Of a stretch of 54,996 nucleotides of DNA, positions 15,784-25,728 are shown one piece after another. The notes under the pieces are model-generated. The model saw only the letters and a list, made by a program, of their open reading frames with translations, was not told where the DNA came from and made no database searches. The position numbers and the translations under genes are program-made. This DNA comes from Armatimonadetes bacterium CG06_land_8_20_14_3_00_66_21 (GTDB lineage Bacteria; Armatimonadota; Abditibacteriia; CG2-30-66-41), in contig PEVN01000387.1 of assembly GCA_002779825.1 (NCBI GenBank), forward strand, positions 1-54,996, given 5' to 3'. Each line of letters starts with the position of its first letter. The first letter of the stretch is position 1.

Positions 15784-17163
15784 TCACTTCGACGGACCGG
15801 GCTTGGCGGCCGGCGGCTGGTAGTCCTCAGCCTTCCACTCCAGCGGCATCGAGACCACCGCCTTGTTTCTTGCCTGCTTGCTCTGGGCGTCGCCCTCTTC
15901 CTCCGCCTTCGCCGGCAGCCAGGTGTTGGCGTCCTTCTTCTCGTAGAGAAGCTGCTGGTTCACGTACACGGCCAGGCGCTTGAGCTGCCAGGCAGTCTCG
16001 GGCTTACCGGGGGACTTGGTGATCCTGATGTCGGTGAGGTCGCTGAGGGTGCGGAGGTTGGCCACGGCAGGACGGATCACCGTTAGCGTGTTGGGTTCCA
16101 TCCACTCGGTTCTGGTGGGCTTTGCAGCGAACGTCGCCTTGCCGAGGTGGACCTGCACCGGATCGGCTGTGCCAGCCAACGGATCCATCCCGGTGCCGAT
16201 GGCGAGGACCAGACTCTTCACCTGGTCGGACTCCTTCAAAGGCTCGTCTGCGACACCGGTCTTGAAGGGCGCCTGCCAGGTGCGCTTGTCCAGCTCAAGC
16301 CACCGGAACAAGCAGGGGCTGCGGAACAAGCACTCCCCTCGGTACCAGAGCTCCACAGCCTGCAGCAGCCACTGGCCCCGGTGTTGGTCCTCGACCTTCG
16401 TCAGCCGCACCCGGATGAGCTTGCCAGCACGGAACTTGTACCCCGGAGACAGGAGGAATGTGTCCTCAGCGCCGGGCAGGAAATCGTTGTGGTCCTCGTT
16501 GTCCAGTCGCCAGGCGCCAAGACCGAGGTCGAGGGAGACGGCGTCGTCCGTGCCGGCCTCTTGGTCGTCACCTGTGCGGACCACTACCTTCAAGCCGGAG
16601 CGCCGGTGGAACCGAGGGGGCGAGAAAGGAGCCGGCGTCCTTGCTTCGGGCTGCGACTCCTTGCCGGTCCACGCGAGCAGCACCGCCTTCGCCGCCTTCT
16701 CTGCGTAGGCTCGTCGGCTGGTCTCAGCGTCCTTGAACTGGTCCAGACCCAGGTCGACGTAACCCGGTAGCGACAGGTCGCCGCAATGGGGCCAGCGCTT
16801 CAGGACCTTCTTGGCGTCGGGAGTCAGGTCTTCCGTTGCGGGTCCTTCGTGCTTCTCATGGAAGTAGATGACGCCCTGATCGGCGAGGTTGAAGGGCGTG
16901 TAGCCATCGTCGACGACGAAAGACTCGATGCACCAGCGCTGGCCGGAGGCGTTGTGGACCGCCTTCGCCAACGCACCCAGCAGCGCCTCTGCACGTAGGC
17001 GCCGCTCCTCCTTCGGCTTGCACTCCCAGTCCAAGCGCACGCGGAGCTGCGCCGGGTACTTGACGGTCTGTCCTTGCAGCCGCGGCGCCACCAGACCTGT
17101 CGCCAAACAGAATAGACCGCCCACGACAAGTGCCGGCACCAGGTTGGTCTTGCGTCCGTTCAC
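15784..17163 (-). CDS. Exported protein with PLAT/LH2-like domain
   Basis: 459 residues. A signal sequence (NLVPALVVGGLFCLATGLVA) is followed by a mixed domain with AKAVHNASGQRWCIESFVVDD. Around residues 195-285 LKVVVRTGDDQEAGTDDAVSLDLG and later NDFLPGAEDTFLL match the start and middle of PLAT/LH2 beta-sandwiches, which bind lipids or proteins. A second sandwich-like copy begins near DQVKSLVLAIGTGMDPLAGTADP. Start GTG 17163 has AAGAGGTG upstream. Last gene of the export operon; it could be an exported effector, a periplasmic partner of the transporter, or its cargo, and the sequence does not decide. Confidence 0.65.
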   Translation of the reverse strand: MNGRKTNLVPALVVGGLFCLATGLVAPRLQGQTVKYPAQLRVRLDWECKPKEERRLRAEALLGALAKAVHNASGQRWCIESFVVDDGYTPFNLADQGVIYFHEKHEGPATEDLTPDAKKVLKRWPHCGDLSLPGYVDLGLDQFKDAETSRRAYAEKAAKAVLLAWTGKESQPEARTPAPFSPPRFHRRSGLKVVVRTGDDQEAGTDDAVSLDLGLGAWRLDNEDHNDFLPGAEDTFLLSPGYKFRAGKLIRVRLTKVEDQHRGQWLLQAVELWYRGECLFRSPCLFRWLELDKRTWQAPFKTGVADEPLKESDQVKSLVLAIGTGMDPLAGTADPVQVHLGKATFAAKPTRTEWMEPNTLTVIRPAVANLRTLSDLTDIRITKSPGKPETAWQLKRLAVYVNQQLLYEKKDANTWLPAKAEEEGDAQSKQARNKAVVSMPLEWKAEDYQPPAAKPGPSK

Positions 17164-17248
17164 TGTGCACCTCTTGGGGTTTGGGGCGTGTCGCGGGAGA
17201 CCGGACAGCGGTCTATCGGCGCCACGTGACCGGGCCGTCGCCACCGCT

Positions 17249-17551
17249 TCATGGCGTCACCGGCCCGCCGGCGGCCGGAGGCGGACCGGAAGCGCCGCCT
17301 CCGAATGAGCCGCCGTGGATGATCACGGCGATCTGCGACCAGAACAACACGCCCACTGCAGCCAGCACCAGGAGCGTCGCGAGGACCATCAGCACATCGC
17401 CGGTGCGCCAGCGCAGTCGGAGATGGTAGGCCCACTCCGGCACGAGCACCGGGCGAGTGTCTTTGGGCTTGGGGCGGCGCGTGCCGTTGGGCCCGGGTGG
17501 GCGCTGGCACCGGTTGCGGATGGCTTGGGCGAGGGTGGTGAGTCGTGACAT
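17249..17551 (-). CDS. Small single-pass membrane protein in export operon
   Basis: 100 residues: a basic N-terminus (RNRCQRPPGPNGTRRPKPKD), one TM helix (VLMVLATLLVLAAVGVLFW) and a Gly/Pro-rich periplasmic tail (GGSFGGGASGPPPAAGG). It starts 4 nt after the HlyD-like gene stop. No family recognised. The Gly-rich C-terminus is the only small-protein candidate cargo in the operon, but it lacks a double-Gly leader. Confidence 0.65.
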   Translation of the reverse strand: MSRLTTLAQAIRNRCQRPPGPNGTRRPKPKDTRPVLVPEWAYHLRLRWRTGDVLMVLATLLVLAAVGVLFWSQIAVIIHGGSFGGGASGPPPAAGGPVTP

Positions 17552-17555
17552 TGGG

Positions 17556-19115
17556 CTACTGCCTGAACAACAGCATGGCTACTCGGCGCTTGTCCAGAAC
17601 CGCCTCGACCTTGGCGCTCAGGTAGGCTGGAGGGTCCTGCTGTGCGAGTGACCGCACGGTGTCCTCCAACTCCTTGGGCGGGTCCACCATCCGCACGGTG
17701 CCCTTGAAGAGGCGTTCCGTCTTCTCCACCTCAAGGGCGTCCTCGAGGCGGCTGGCTCGATCTCGCTCGATCTTGTCATACTGCTCCCGCCAGTGTGGCA
17801 GGAGCGTGGGGCCCAGTTCGAGGTGCTCCCTCATGCTGAACAGCGGGCGTCGCTTGGGCGGCTTCTTGCCGGGCGGGAGCTGCTCGACGAAGTCCTTCTC
17901 CAGCGCCGCCATGTCCGGGCCGGGCAGCTCTGCCTTGATCCTCATGATCGCGCGGAAACGCCGCATTCTCTCCAGCCGTAGCGCGATCTCCGTGCCGTCC
18001 GCCTCGCGGAGGGTGCCGACGCGCCCGCGCAACCGCTTCCAGACGTAGCTCTGGAGGTCGCGCTGGGCCTCTTCCGTGAGGACGGCCGTCTGGTAGATCG
18101 CGGTGTGGGTCCCCTCCATGATGGTGCCGCGGAAATCCTCCCGAGGAGCCAGGTGGTCCACGCCAAGCCGAAGCCCGTCAGGCACCCTCTTCAGCGCGGC
18201 GGGCGAGAGTCGCTGGCTACCGGCAGCCACCATGATCTCCACCTCGCTCATGGTGGTGGCAGGCAGGGCAATGCTCCGCCGCCGGTCCTCCTGCGCCATG
18301 AAGCAGCGATCCTTCCACCATTCGCCCACCAAGCTCTTCATCGTCTCATCGTCGAACTGGTCGAGGATCCGCAGGCGGCGACGTTTCCAGAAGCTCAGGC
18401 GGGTATCCACGCGCACCACGGCGTTCTTGCCGTACTTTGGCTGGATCTCCACGTTTGCCGGCATGCCGACACGCACCCGCTCAACATTCGCGCCGCTGAG
18501 CAGGATCGCCAGCCGTAGATCCTTGCAGTTCACCACCCGCAGCAGCGCGCCGTCCTTCGCGACGACTTTGCCTTCGAGGTCTTTCGTGCCGGCGACATCC
18601 CCAGCGAGGGGCGCCTTCACTACGGTGCGGGTCCCAGTCGTCTTCCGTCCCGCGTCCCAGTCCTTCACGCGCAGTTCGTATTCGGTGGCCTGCGCCAGCA
18701 TGTCGAAAGGGAGCGGCGCGTCCTTCTCCAGTTCCCGCAGCCCCCTCGCGAAGGTCTCCCATTGCTGACGGAGTTTGTACGCGCGCAGCCAGCCAGGGTC
18801 CTCGCACACTTCCAGCAAGGGATCGCCTTTGGCGACCTGGTCCCGCTCCTTGACCAACACCTTGGTGACAACGCACTCCGCCGTCGCCTTCACCGGTTCT
18901 TCGTAGGGTTTCACGACCGTCTTGGCGACGTCCTTCTCGCCCGCCACTTCGTCCACCTTGTAGAACCAGCAGACGAGGATTGCGACGGCGATGAGCGCGC
19001 AGAAGGCGTAGCCGAATACCTCCGTCCACTGGGCGTAGTGGGCGATGATCCGGCGCGCCCAGCGGGACGAAGGGCGTTTCACTCGTTCGAAGTCGAATAT
19101 CCGGCGGCCTGACAT
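17556..19115 (-). CDS. HlyD-like membrane-fusion/adaptor protein
   Basis: 519 residues. TM at about 33-52 (FGYAFCALIAVAILVCWFY), then a biotinyl-lipoyl half domain (VKATAECVVTKVLVKERDQV then GDPLLEVCEDP), a short coiled coil, the second half (VVKAPLAGDVAG ... EGKVV), and a beta-barrel segment (GANVERVRVGMPANVEI). The C-terminal 300 residues are charged and helical without family match, longer than typical HlyD proteins. It should bridge the ABC exporters to the outer membrane or cell surface. AGGAG stands 8 nt upstream of the ATG; 31 nt separate it from the second ABC gene. Confidence 0.78.
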   Translation of the reverse strand: MSGRRIFDFERVKRPSSRWARRIIAHYAQWTEVFGYAFCALIAVAILVCWFYKVDEVAGEKDVAKTVVKPYEEPVKATAECVVTKVLVKERDQVAKGDPLLEVCEDPGWLRAYKLRQQWETFARGLRELEKDAPLPFDMLAQATEYELRVKDWDAGRKTTGTRTVVKAPLAGDVAGTKDLEGKVVAKDGALLRVVNCKDLRLAILLSGANVERVRVGMPANVEIQPKYGKNAVVRVDTRLSFWKRRRLRILDQFDDETMKSLVGEWWKDRCFMAQEDRRRSIALPATTMSEVEIMVAAGSQRLSPAALKRVPDGLRLGVDHLAPREDFRGTIMEGTHTAIYQTAVLTEEAQRDLQSYVWKRLRGRVGTLREADGTEIALRLERMRRFRAIMRIKAELPGPDMAALEKDFVEQLPPGKKPPKRRPLFSMREHLELGPTLLPHWREQYDKIERDRASRLEDALEVEKTERLFKGTVRMVDPPKELEDTVRSLAQQDPPAYLSAKVEAVLDKRRVAMLLFRQ

Positions 19116-19146
19116 CAGAAACTCCTGTACCGAATCGTTGGTGGCA

Positions 19147-21054
19147 CTACGAGCCGAGGGTGTTCTCCGTCGGCGCGGCGAGACCGAAGTACAGGTCCCA
19201 CAGCCCTTTGTACTGGCCGTTCAGCGCCAGCAACTCGTCGTGGGTGCCGCGCTCCGCGATACGCCCCTCGTGGACCACCAAGATCAGGTCGGCGTCCACA
19301 ACTGTGTTCAGGCGGTGCGACACCCAGATGGTCGTGCGGCCTTTGCATGCCTGGCGGAAGGTCACCAGCAGTTTCTGCTCCGTCGGGCTGTCCAGCGACG
19401 AGGTCGGCTCGTCCATCACCAAGAGCCGCGGGTCTCTCAGCAGCGCGCGGGCAAGGCCCAGCCGCTGCTTCTGCCCCAATGACAGCCGGGTCCCCTCGCT
19501 GAGGTCGGTGTCGAAGCCCTCTGGTTGCTGCTCGATCCAGTCGTGGATCTCCGCCTGCTTGGTGGCGCGCACCAGGGCCTCCTCCGAGGCATTGAGGTTG
19601 CTGAACAGGAGGTTCTCGCGAATGCTCCCACAGAACAGATATGTGTCCTGCATCACCAGCCCGAGCTGTTGCTGGTAGGAGTTCATCCTCACGTCCGCCA
19701 GATCGATCCCATCCAGCAGGAGGCGTCCCTCCGTGGGCGGGTAGAGCCGGAGCAGGAGGTTCACGATGGTGCTCTTCCCCGAGCCGCTGTGACCGACAAG
19801 GGCGATCTTCTGCCCCAGGTCGGCTGCGAAGTCCACATCGTGCAGCACCGGGCGCTGGTCCTCATAGTTGAAGGAGACCTGCTCGAACCGCAAGCTGCCT
19901 TGAAGCTGCGGCATCCGTTTGGCGCCCGGCTTGTCGGTGACGGCCGGCAGCACCTCCAGCGTCTCGAGGATGCGCTCGGCCGGGACGAGGGCAACGCGGA
20001 TCTCCTGGACGTAGTCCACGATCTGCTGGATGGGGTTCGTGAGCCGGCCCATGTACGACAGAATCGGGAACACCGAACCGTAGGTCAACTCACCGCGGAT
20101 GACCATGCGGAAAAACCAGAGGCGCAGGCCCTGTTCCTTGATCCACGGAAGAAACGCGCCGATGCTGTGTTCTCGAAAGCGCGCCACCCACCAGAACTTG
20201 CTCCACTGCCGCCAGCCGTCGACGAACAGGTGCGTGTACCGGTAGACTTCGTGGCGGTGCCGCGCGAAAGTCTTGATGACCATCACGCCCGCGAGCCCCT
20301 CCTGAACGCCTGAGTCGTACCGCTGCCAGCGCAGGCGCGCGTCGCGGTCCAGGTGACGCTGCACGGTGGCCAGCCAGTGGGCGAACCAAGTGTAGGGGAG
20401 GGCGTAGATCAGGACCAGCACCGTCACCTTCCAGTCCAGGAAGGTCGTCAGCACCAGGATCAGCCCGAACTCGTAGACGGCACGAATCAGGGCAGGCAGC
20501 AAGTCGGTGATCATCCGCAGGATGGCGTCGATGTCGGCATTGGCGCGGAACATGTGCTCGCCGATGGGGCGGCCGTGCAGGAACGTCATCGACAGGCGCT
20601 GCAGGTGCTGGAAGAAGTGGCGTTTGAGCCGGAGGCTGACCCACAGGTCAATGTAGTAGCTCAGAATGCTGTTGACCGTCCCGCTGATCCGCCAGAACAC
20701 GTCCATGGCACAGTACGCCACGAGGATGCTCCAGAAGACGTTCCAGTCCCGCTGGGGGAACGCCTGGTCCACCAGGTACTTGCTCAGCCAGGGCGGGACC
20801 AGGCTGACGGTGACTCCCAGCAGACTGGTGGTCACGCTCAGCAGCAGCTTCGACCAGTACGGCTTGACCCAGGCTAGGAAGTGAAAGAAGACCCACCACT
20901 CGCTGTGCCGGGGCCGCGTCTTCTTGGCATACTGGGCCTCCCAGAACCGCGGGTCGATGGCAGCCTGCTCCGACAGCGCGGCTGACGCTACCGGGGAGAA
21001 CTCCGCGGTTGGGTCCGCGCCCACTGCAGTCGTCGGGTCGGGATCAATCGCCAT
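19147..21054 (-). CDS. ABC exporter half-transporter (fused membrane and ATPase domains)
   Basis: 635 residues. Six-TM exporter domain at about 60-350, then an ATPase: Walker A GHSGSGKST, Q-loop MQDTYLF, signature LSLGQKQRL (Gly of the usual LSGGQ replaced by Leu), Walker B LLVMDEPTSSLDS, H-loop SHRL. The degenerate signature suggests one weak site in a heterodimer with the upstream half-transporter. Start 21054 has GGAGGG upstream and overlaps the preceding gene by 11 nt. Confidence 0.92.
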   Translation of the reverse strand: MAIDPDPTTAVGADPTAEFSPVASAALSEQAAIDPRFWEAQYAKKTRPRHSEWWVFFHFLAWVKPYWSKLLLSVTTSLLGVTVSLVPPWLSKYLVDQAFPQRDWNVFWSILVAYCAMDVFWRISGTVNSILSYYIDLWVSLRLKRHFFQHLQRLSMTFLHGRPIGEHMFRANADIDAILRMITDLLPALIRAVYEFGLILVLTTFLDWKVTVLVLIYALPYTWFAHWLATVQRHLDRDARLRWQRYDSGVQEGLAGVMVIKTFARHRHEVYRYTHLFVDGWRQWSKFWWVARFREHSIGAFLPWIKEQGLRLWFFRMVIRGELTYGSVFPILSYMGRLTNPIQQIVDYVQEIRVALVPAERILETLEVLPAVTDKPGAKRMPQLQGSLRFEQVSFNYEDQRPVLHDVDFAADLGQKIALVGHSGSGKSTIVNLLLRLYPPTEGRLLLDGIDLADVRMNSYQQQLGLVMQDTYLFCGSIRENLLFSNLNASEEALVRATKQAEIHDWIEQQPEGFDTDLSEGTRLSLGQKQRLGLARALLRDPRLLVMDEPTSSLDSPTEQKLLVTFRQACKGRTTIWVSHRLNTVVDADLILVVHEGRIAERGTHDELLALNGQYKGLWDLYFGLAAPTENTLGS

Positions 21055-22954
21055 AGCGGCCCTCCAACCCGCGCAGCCGGGTCTGCTCCTCCCACATGGT
21101 GTGGTAGAGCCCCCCCAAGCTGACCAGTTCCTCATGCACGCCTTGCTCGACGATCCTGCCGGCCCGGAAGACGTAGATGCGGTCGGCGTCCCGAATGGGC
21201 ACCAGTCGGTGCGAGACCATCAGCGTCGTGCGGTCCTTCCGCACTTCCCGGAACGTGTCCATGATGCCGGTCTCTGTCCGGCTATCGAGGAAGGCAGTGG
21301 GTTCGTCCAGAATCAGGAGCCGTGGGTTGCGGATCAAAGCTCGCGCCAGGCCCAGCCGCTGGCGCTCTCCACCTGACAAGCGGGTACCCTCGCCGAGATG
21401 CGTATCCAGCCCGTGCGGCAGCTTGGCGACGAACTCCTCCAGCCCCGCCAGGCGCACGGCCCGTAGTGCCTCCTCCTCGGTGGCGTGGAGCTCGCCGTAG
21501 CGCAGGTTGTCGCCCACGGTCCCGCCGAAGAGAAACGTCTCCTGAAGCACCACCCCCACCTGGTCGAGCAGCGACCGCAGTCGTACGGTCTTGATGCTGA
21601 AGCCGTCGACCAGGACTTCCCCGGCAGAGAAGTCGAACAGGCGCAGCAGCAGGTAGAGCAGGCTGCTCTTGCCGGCGCCGCTGGGGCCGACTAAGGCCGC
21701 GAACGTGCCCGGCTCCACGGTCAGGCTCACATCCTGCAGCACGGGCTGGCCGGGGATGTACGCCAACCGCACGTTGCGGAACTCGACCTTGCCGATGACG
21801 CGGGGCATTGAGCGGGCGCGCTCCGGTTCCTGGATCTCGGGCTGTACGTCCAAGGTCTCCAGCACACGCATGGCCGGCACCAGCCGCATGCGGATGTTCT
21901 GGAGGTGCTGGACGATCTTCCGCATCGGCCCCTCCAACTGCCAGATGAGCCAGAACATCACCGAGAACTCGCCGATGGTCAGGTTCCCGATCATCGTCTG
22001 GTAGCCGATGTAGATCCACTTGATCTTGCCGACCAGAACCAGGTATGTCCACAGCACAAAGTGGTGCGTCAGGATGCTCAGGAATGTCCACTTGACGCCG
22101 ACGCGCCGCGAGTCCACCAGCCGCCTGGTGTACTTGAGCAGTTGGTAGTCCGTTCGACCAAACCCCTTGACGGTCTTCACGCCAGCCACGCTGTCCCGCA
22201 GGACGGAAGTGGCTCGCTGTCCCCAGATCCGCGCCTCGGCGTTTACCCGCTGGAGATAGTTGTAGGAGTAGTGCGCCATGATCGTGTACGGCACGATGTA
22301 TAGGAGCACCAGCACCGTCACCTTCCAGTCGATCAGGCTGACCAGCACGGCTCCCCAGAGCATCCGATACACGATATCCACGAGGTTGATGGCGTCGTCG
22401 CGAATCAGCGGCAGCAGCCCGCCGACCTCGCCGGTCCGGTACATGTGCTCGCCAACCGGGCGCGTCCGGAGGAAGTTCAGCGACAACTGCTGCAGGTGGG
22501 CGTAGAACCGGCGGCGGAGCGGGATCTCTACCTTGACGGTGATGGCCAAGCTCATGACCTGCCGGACGTAGGCCATCACCCGCCAGATCAGCCACATGAG
22601 CGCCTGCAGCCCGGTGATGAAGAAGAACGCCCACAACCGCCACGAGACCGGCTTCTGCGTCGCCAGGATGACCTCATCCACCAGATAGCGGCCCATGAAG
22701 ACGCTGATCTGCGTGAGTGGCACCCCGATGAAGGTCATCAGGACCATCAACAGAGCCTTGTCTTTGACCGGGTAGAGGTAGGGGAAGAAGCGCCAGAAGA
22801 CCCGCCAGCCGCCCTGCTCCAGCACTTCCTCACTGATCAACCCCTCCATGAGGGAGGCAGCCTTCTTCTGACGGGTTTGCTCAGCGGCCAATCTCAGTCT
22901 CCGGGGCAGCACGACCCGGGCACTGGGGAATCCAGTTCCTGGGTGCTCCGACAC
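21044..22954 (-). CDS. ABC exporter half-transporter, first gene of export operon
   Basis: 636 residues, same plan as the next gene: exporter TM domain (about 60-350) and ATPase with GPSGAGKSS, LQETFLF, LSGGERQRL (intact signature), LLILDEPTAFLDS and SHRL. Together the two likely form an asymmetric heterodimeric exporter of lipid, peptide or drug type. GTG start at 22954 with GAGGGG upstream; an ATG 35 codons in is an alternative. No LPS- or peptidase-specific leader domain is present. Confidence 0.92.
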   Translation of the reverse strand: MSEHPGTGFPSARVVLPRRLRLAAEQTRQKKAASLMEGLISEEVLEQGGWRVFWRFFPYLYPVKDKALLMVLMTFIGVPLTQISVFMGRYLVDEVILATQKPVSWRLWAFFFITGLQALMWLIWRVMAYVRQVMSLAITVKVEIPLRRRFYAHLQQLSLNFLRTRPVGEHMYRTGEVGGLLPLIRDDAINLVDIVYRMLWGAVLVSLIDWKVTVLVLLYIVPYTIMAHYSYNYLQRVNAEARIWGQRATSVLRDSVAGVKTVKGFGRTDYQLLKYTRRLVDSRRVGVKWTFLSILTHHFVLWTYLVLVGKIKWIYIGYQTMIGNLTIGEFSVMFWLIWQLEGPMRKIVQHLQNIRMRLVPAMRVLETLDVQPEIQEPERARSMPRVIGKVEFRNVRLAYIPGQPVLQDVSLTVEPGTFAALVGPSGAGKSSLLYLLLRLFDFSAGEVLVDGFSIKTVRLRSLLDQVGVVLQETFLFGGTVGDNLRYGELHATEEEALRAVRLAGLEEFVAKLPHGLDTHLGEGTRLSGGERQRLGLARALIRNPRLLILDEPTAFLDSRTETGIMDTFREVRKDRTTLMVSHRLVPIRDADRIYVFRAGRIVEQGVHEELVSLGGLYHTMWEEQTRLRGLEGRYGD

Positions 22955-23336
22955 TCGCCCCTCGCCAAGTCGGCTCTCCCCGCCAAGATTCCTTGGTCAA
23001 GGTCCTGAGAGGGAGCGGCAGCCCGACCGCTGCCGTACGGCACGTCACTTACGGCGCCTGCTCCGAAAGGGCGGCAGGACAAGCTGAACACTGCCCGGAA
23101 GCGCGGAGGTTTGGCGAGAGCCGAGAGCGCGTCAGGCAATCGAGCAACGCCCCGGAACGGGGTGAAGCGGGGAGGGAGGGACGGCGGTCCGTCCAGGGAG
23201 ACACGGATGGTCCAAAGGGAACCCTCGGGGGAGAGAGTGAGCGCGGCCAAGGCGCGACTACGGGGTTAGTGTAACACAATGCGGGGCGCTCCAGAAGACG
23301 GGAAGCGCCGCCGCCGCCCCTGTCGCGAGGGGCGAC
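22955..23336. other. 382-bp non-coding stretch upstream of the export operon
   Basis: GC-rich DNA holding the 5' leader of the leftward ABC operon and the end of the decayed barrel gene. Short frames in it show no family features. I see no clear promoter, riboswitch or strong hairpin. Confidence 0.5.
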
Positions 23337-24340
23337 CTACCGCCGCCAACTCACCACCAACCGGTGTTGCGCTCCCTGTCCCTGGGTGAGCGGGTCGGTT
23401 TGGAGGCACTCCAGCGTGGTCTGCGCGCCGAGCCGGCGGCCGTAACCAAGAGACCACTCGGACAGCTTGAGCGTCTGCCGCACGTGTTGCCGGACAGGTA
23501 GCGCTGGAGTACGTCTTCGCGACGGAGCCCGCCAACGAGGTCCAGCCCAAAGGCCGTTCTCGGGGACGGGGTGTATCCGAGACCGACGCCCAGTCGGTAG
23601 AACCGGTCGGTGATCGACTCGACAAATGGCAGACCGGTGCTGTCCGAGTAGGCGGCGTGGCCGTCCAAGAACACTGCTCGTAGCGACGCGCCGTAACTCC
23701 AGTTCGCGGAGAGACGCTGCCGTGCGCGCAGCTCGGTGTGCCAGCCGCTGGAGGCTTCGTGCACCGTGGCAAGCGGGGACGGAACTGCGTTGAGGGTGTG
23801 GGCGAGATCGCGCAGATCGGCCGAAGCATCGCGGTAGCCAACGGCCCAACTCCACTCGATCCCCCTCCGGTTCGTGAAAGCGATGCCAGCGACGATCTCC
23901 GCCAAGGCGGACTCGCCGCGACCCAGGGAGTACTCGGAGTCGGGCGCCAAGCCGACTGCAAGGCGCTCGTACCGGGACACGCCGCGGCTGCTCGATTCGT
24001 GGTAGTGCACCAGCAGGCCGGCATCCAGTGAGGGGAGTCGGCGGGCGGCGACAATCCCCAAGTCGAAGGCTGCGAAGCGAGCGGCGGAGTCCGGCGTTGC
24101 CGGGGTGCCCACTTGCGTGAAGGGGGTGGCGGCTCCGTTGACGGTTGCCGTGCCGGCGAAGTTTGACGTGTCCCAGTGGTGAGTCCGTTGGGAGCCGCCA
24201 AAGCCGCCGAGAACTCCCTCTCGGCTGGTGGGATGGAATGCGGAGCCCCAGCCCGCGTATTCGTTGCCCGATTCCTGCCTGCGCTGGCTCACACTGGTGG
24301 CCGCGGCTCCCGCCAGCGTGAAGCCTGTTGGCGTCTGCGG
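23337..24340 (-). pseudogene. Outer-membrane beta-barrel-like gene, 5'-truncated and frameshifted
   Basis: The reading frame shows alternating amphipathic strands typical of barrels: ARFAAFDLGIVAARR, LAVGLAPDSEYSLG, IEWSWAVGYRDASAD, TELRARQRLSANWSYGASLR, LGVGLGYTPSPRTAFGLDL. Near 23486 the frame is lost; the strand pattern continues one frame over as RQTLKLSEWSLGYGRR and ends HRLVVSWRR, a plausible C-terminal strand. The 5' end runs into the truncated sigma-54 regulator at about 24340 with no signal peptide. So the start is missing and one single-base indel separates the last about 45 codons. Family unknown. Confidence 0.65.
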
Positions 24341-25453
24341 GCGGTCGAGGCCCTGAAGCTGGGGGCTGGGGATTTCCTGACCAAGCCGTTCGGGGCCGGT
24401 GAGTTGAGGGCGGTCATCCGGCGTACGCTCGCGGTCACCCGAATGCGCCGCGAGTTGCGGGCCGCTCGGCGGCAACAAGGGGGGGCAAGGCTCGTTGCGG
24501 GACTTCCTCGCTGTTGCCCCCGTGATGAAGCAGACGCTCGCTCTCGCCGCGCGCGTGGCTGCCAGCCCCCACACCACCATCCTGCTCTGTGGCGAGACCG
24601 GTGTCGGGAAGGGCGTGCTCGCCCGGGCCATTCACCAGGCAGCCCGCGGGCTGAGCGCCCGTTCGTGGCGGTGAACTGCGCGGCACTCCCCCAAGAACTG
24701 GTGGAGGCAGAGCTCTTCGGCACGGAGAAGGGCGCTTACACGGACGCCGCCACTGCCCGAGCCGGCCTGGTGGAGGAAGCGACCGACGGCACGCTGTTCT
24801 TGGACGAGATCGGCCGGATGCCTTTGGCCGTACAGGCGAAACTGCTGACGCTGCTTGAAGAGCGGACCATTCGCCGGTTGGGAAGCACCCGGGAGCGCAA
24901 GGTGGATATCCGGCTCGTCGCGGCAACCAACAGGGATCTCGAAGCGGCCATCGCGGAAGGGGATTTTCGCGAGGATCTCTACTACCGGCTGAACGTGTTC
25001 ACCATCGTGATCCCGCCGCTACGTCACCGTCCGGAGGACGTGCCGCTCCTCGCGCAGCACTTCCTCGAGCGGCTGTCAGCGGAGCTGGAGCGGCCGGGCC
25101 TTGGGCTGGGAGAGGAAGCCCTCGCTGCGCTCCAAGCCCATTCGTGGCCTGGGAACGTCCGCGAGCTGCGCAACTGCCTTGAGCGAGCCGTGCTGTTGGC
25201 AGCCACCGGGTGCATCACTTCGGCGGATCTGGGACTGGCGGAGCCGAGATCTCCCTCAGGCGGCGCCGAGACCAAAGGGGAGCCGACAGACTGCGATGCC
25301 GAGCGCCCGCTGCCGCTGGACGAACTGGAGCGCCGGCACCTCTTGGGCGTGCTGGGGCAATGCGATGGCAACCGTACCCAGGCGGCGGAGCTGTTGGACG
25401 TCTCCCGGAAGACGCTACAACGCAAGCTGCAGGAGTGGGGTGAGGAAGCATGA
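24341..25453 (+). pseudogene. Sigma-54 response regulator (NtrC-like), 5'-truncated with two indels
   Basis: The gene begins abruptly in the receiver at AVEALKLGAGDFLTKPF, lacking the phospho-acceptor Asp. The AAA+ domain then follows, but the Walker A region (FLAVAPVMKQ... LCGETGVGKGVLARAIH) is in the +1 frame between a G7 run (24479-24485) and about 24640, after which the original frame resumes with SPRAERPFVAVNC, ELFGTEKGAYTDA (GAFTGA-like sigma-54 loop, altered), LFLDEIG (Walker B) and a Fis-type HTH (NRTQAAELLDVSRKTLQRKL). The frame stays open, so a protein lacking Walker A could be made. Two compensating indels may be real decay or sequencing error. Confidence 0.8.
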
Positions 25454-25728
25454 AGACGACGCGCCTGACCGCTGCGACAGTTCGACCCGGCGAGCCGCGA
25501 CATATTGTCGCACCGGACCCCCTCTCCGGAACCGGCCTGCGAGTCGGCCGGCGCCAGATTGGCGCGCAGAGCCCTGCTCCAGGGCGATTTGGCTTTGTGG
25601 CAGGGCTCACAGCACGGAGCCCTCGCGGATGGCAAGTCCCTTGACCTATTGGGGGGGGGACGGCGCGCCCGCTCCTCGACCGGTCGGCAGGCGCAAAGCC
25701 GCCCAGTCTGCCCATAGTGGCACCGAAC

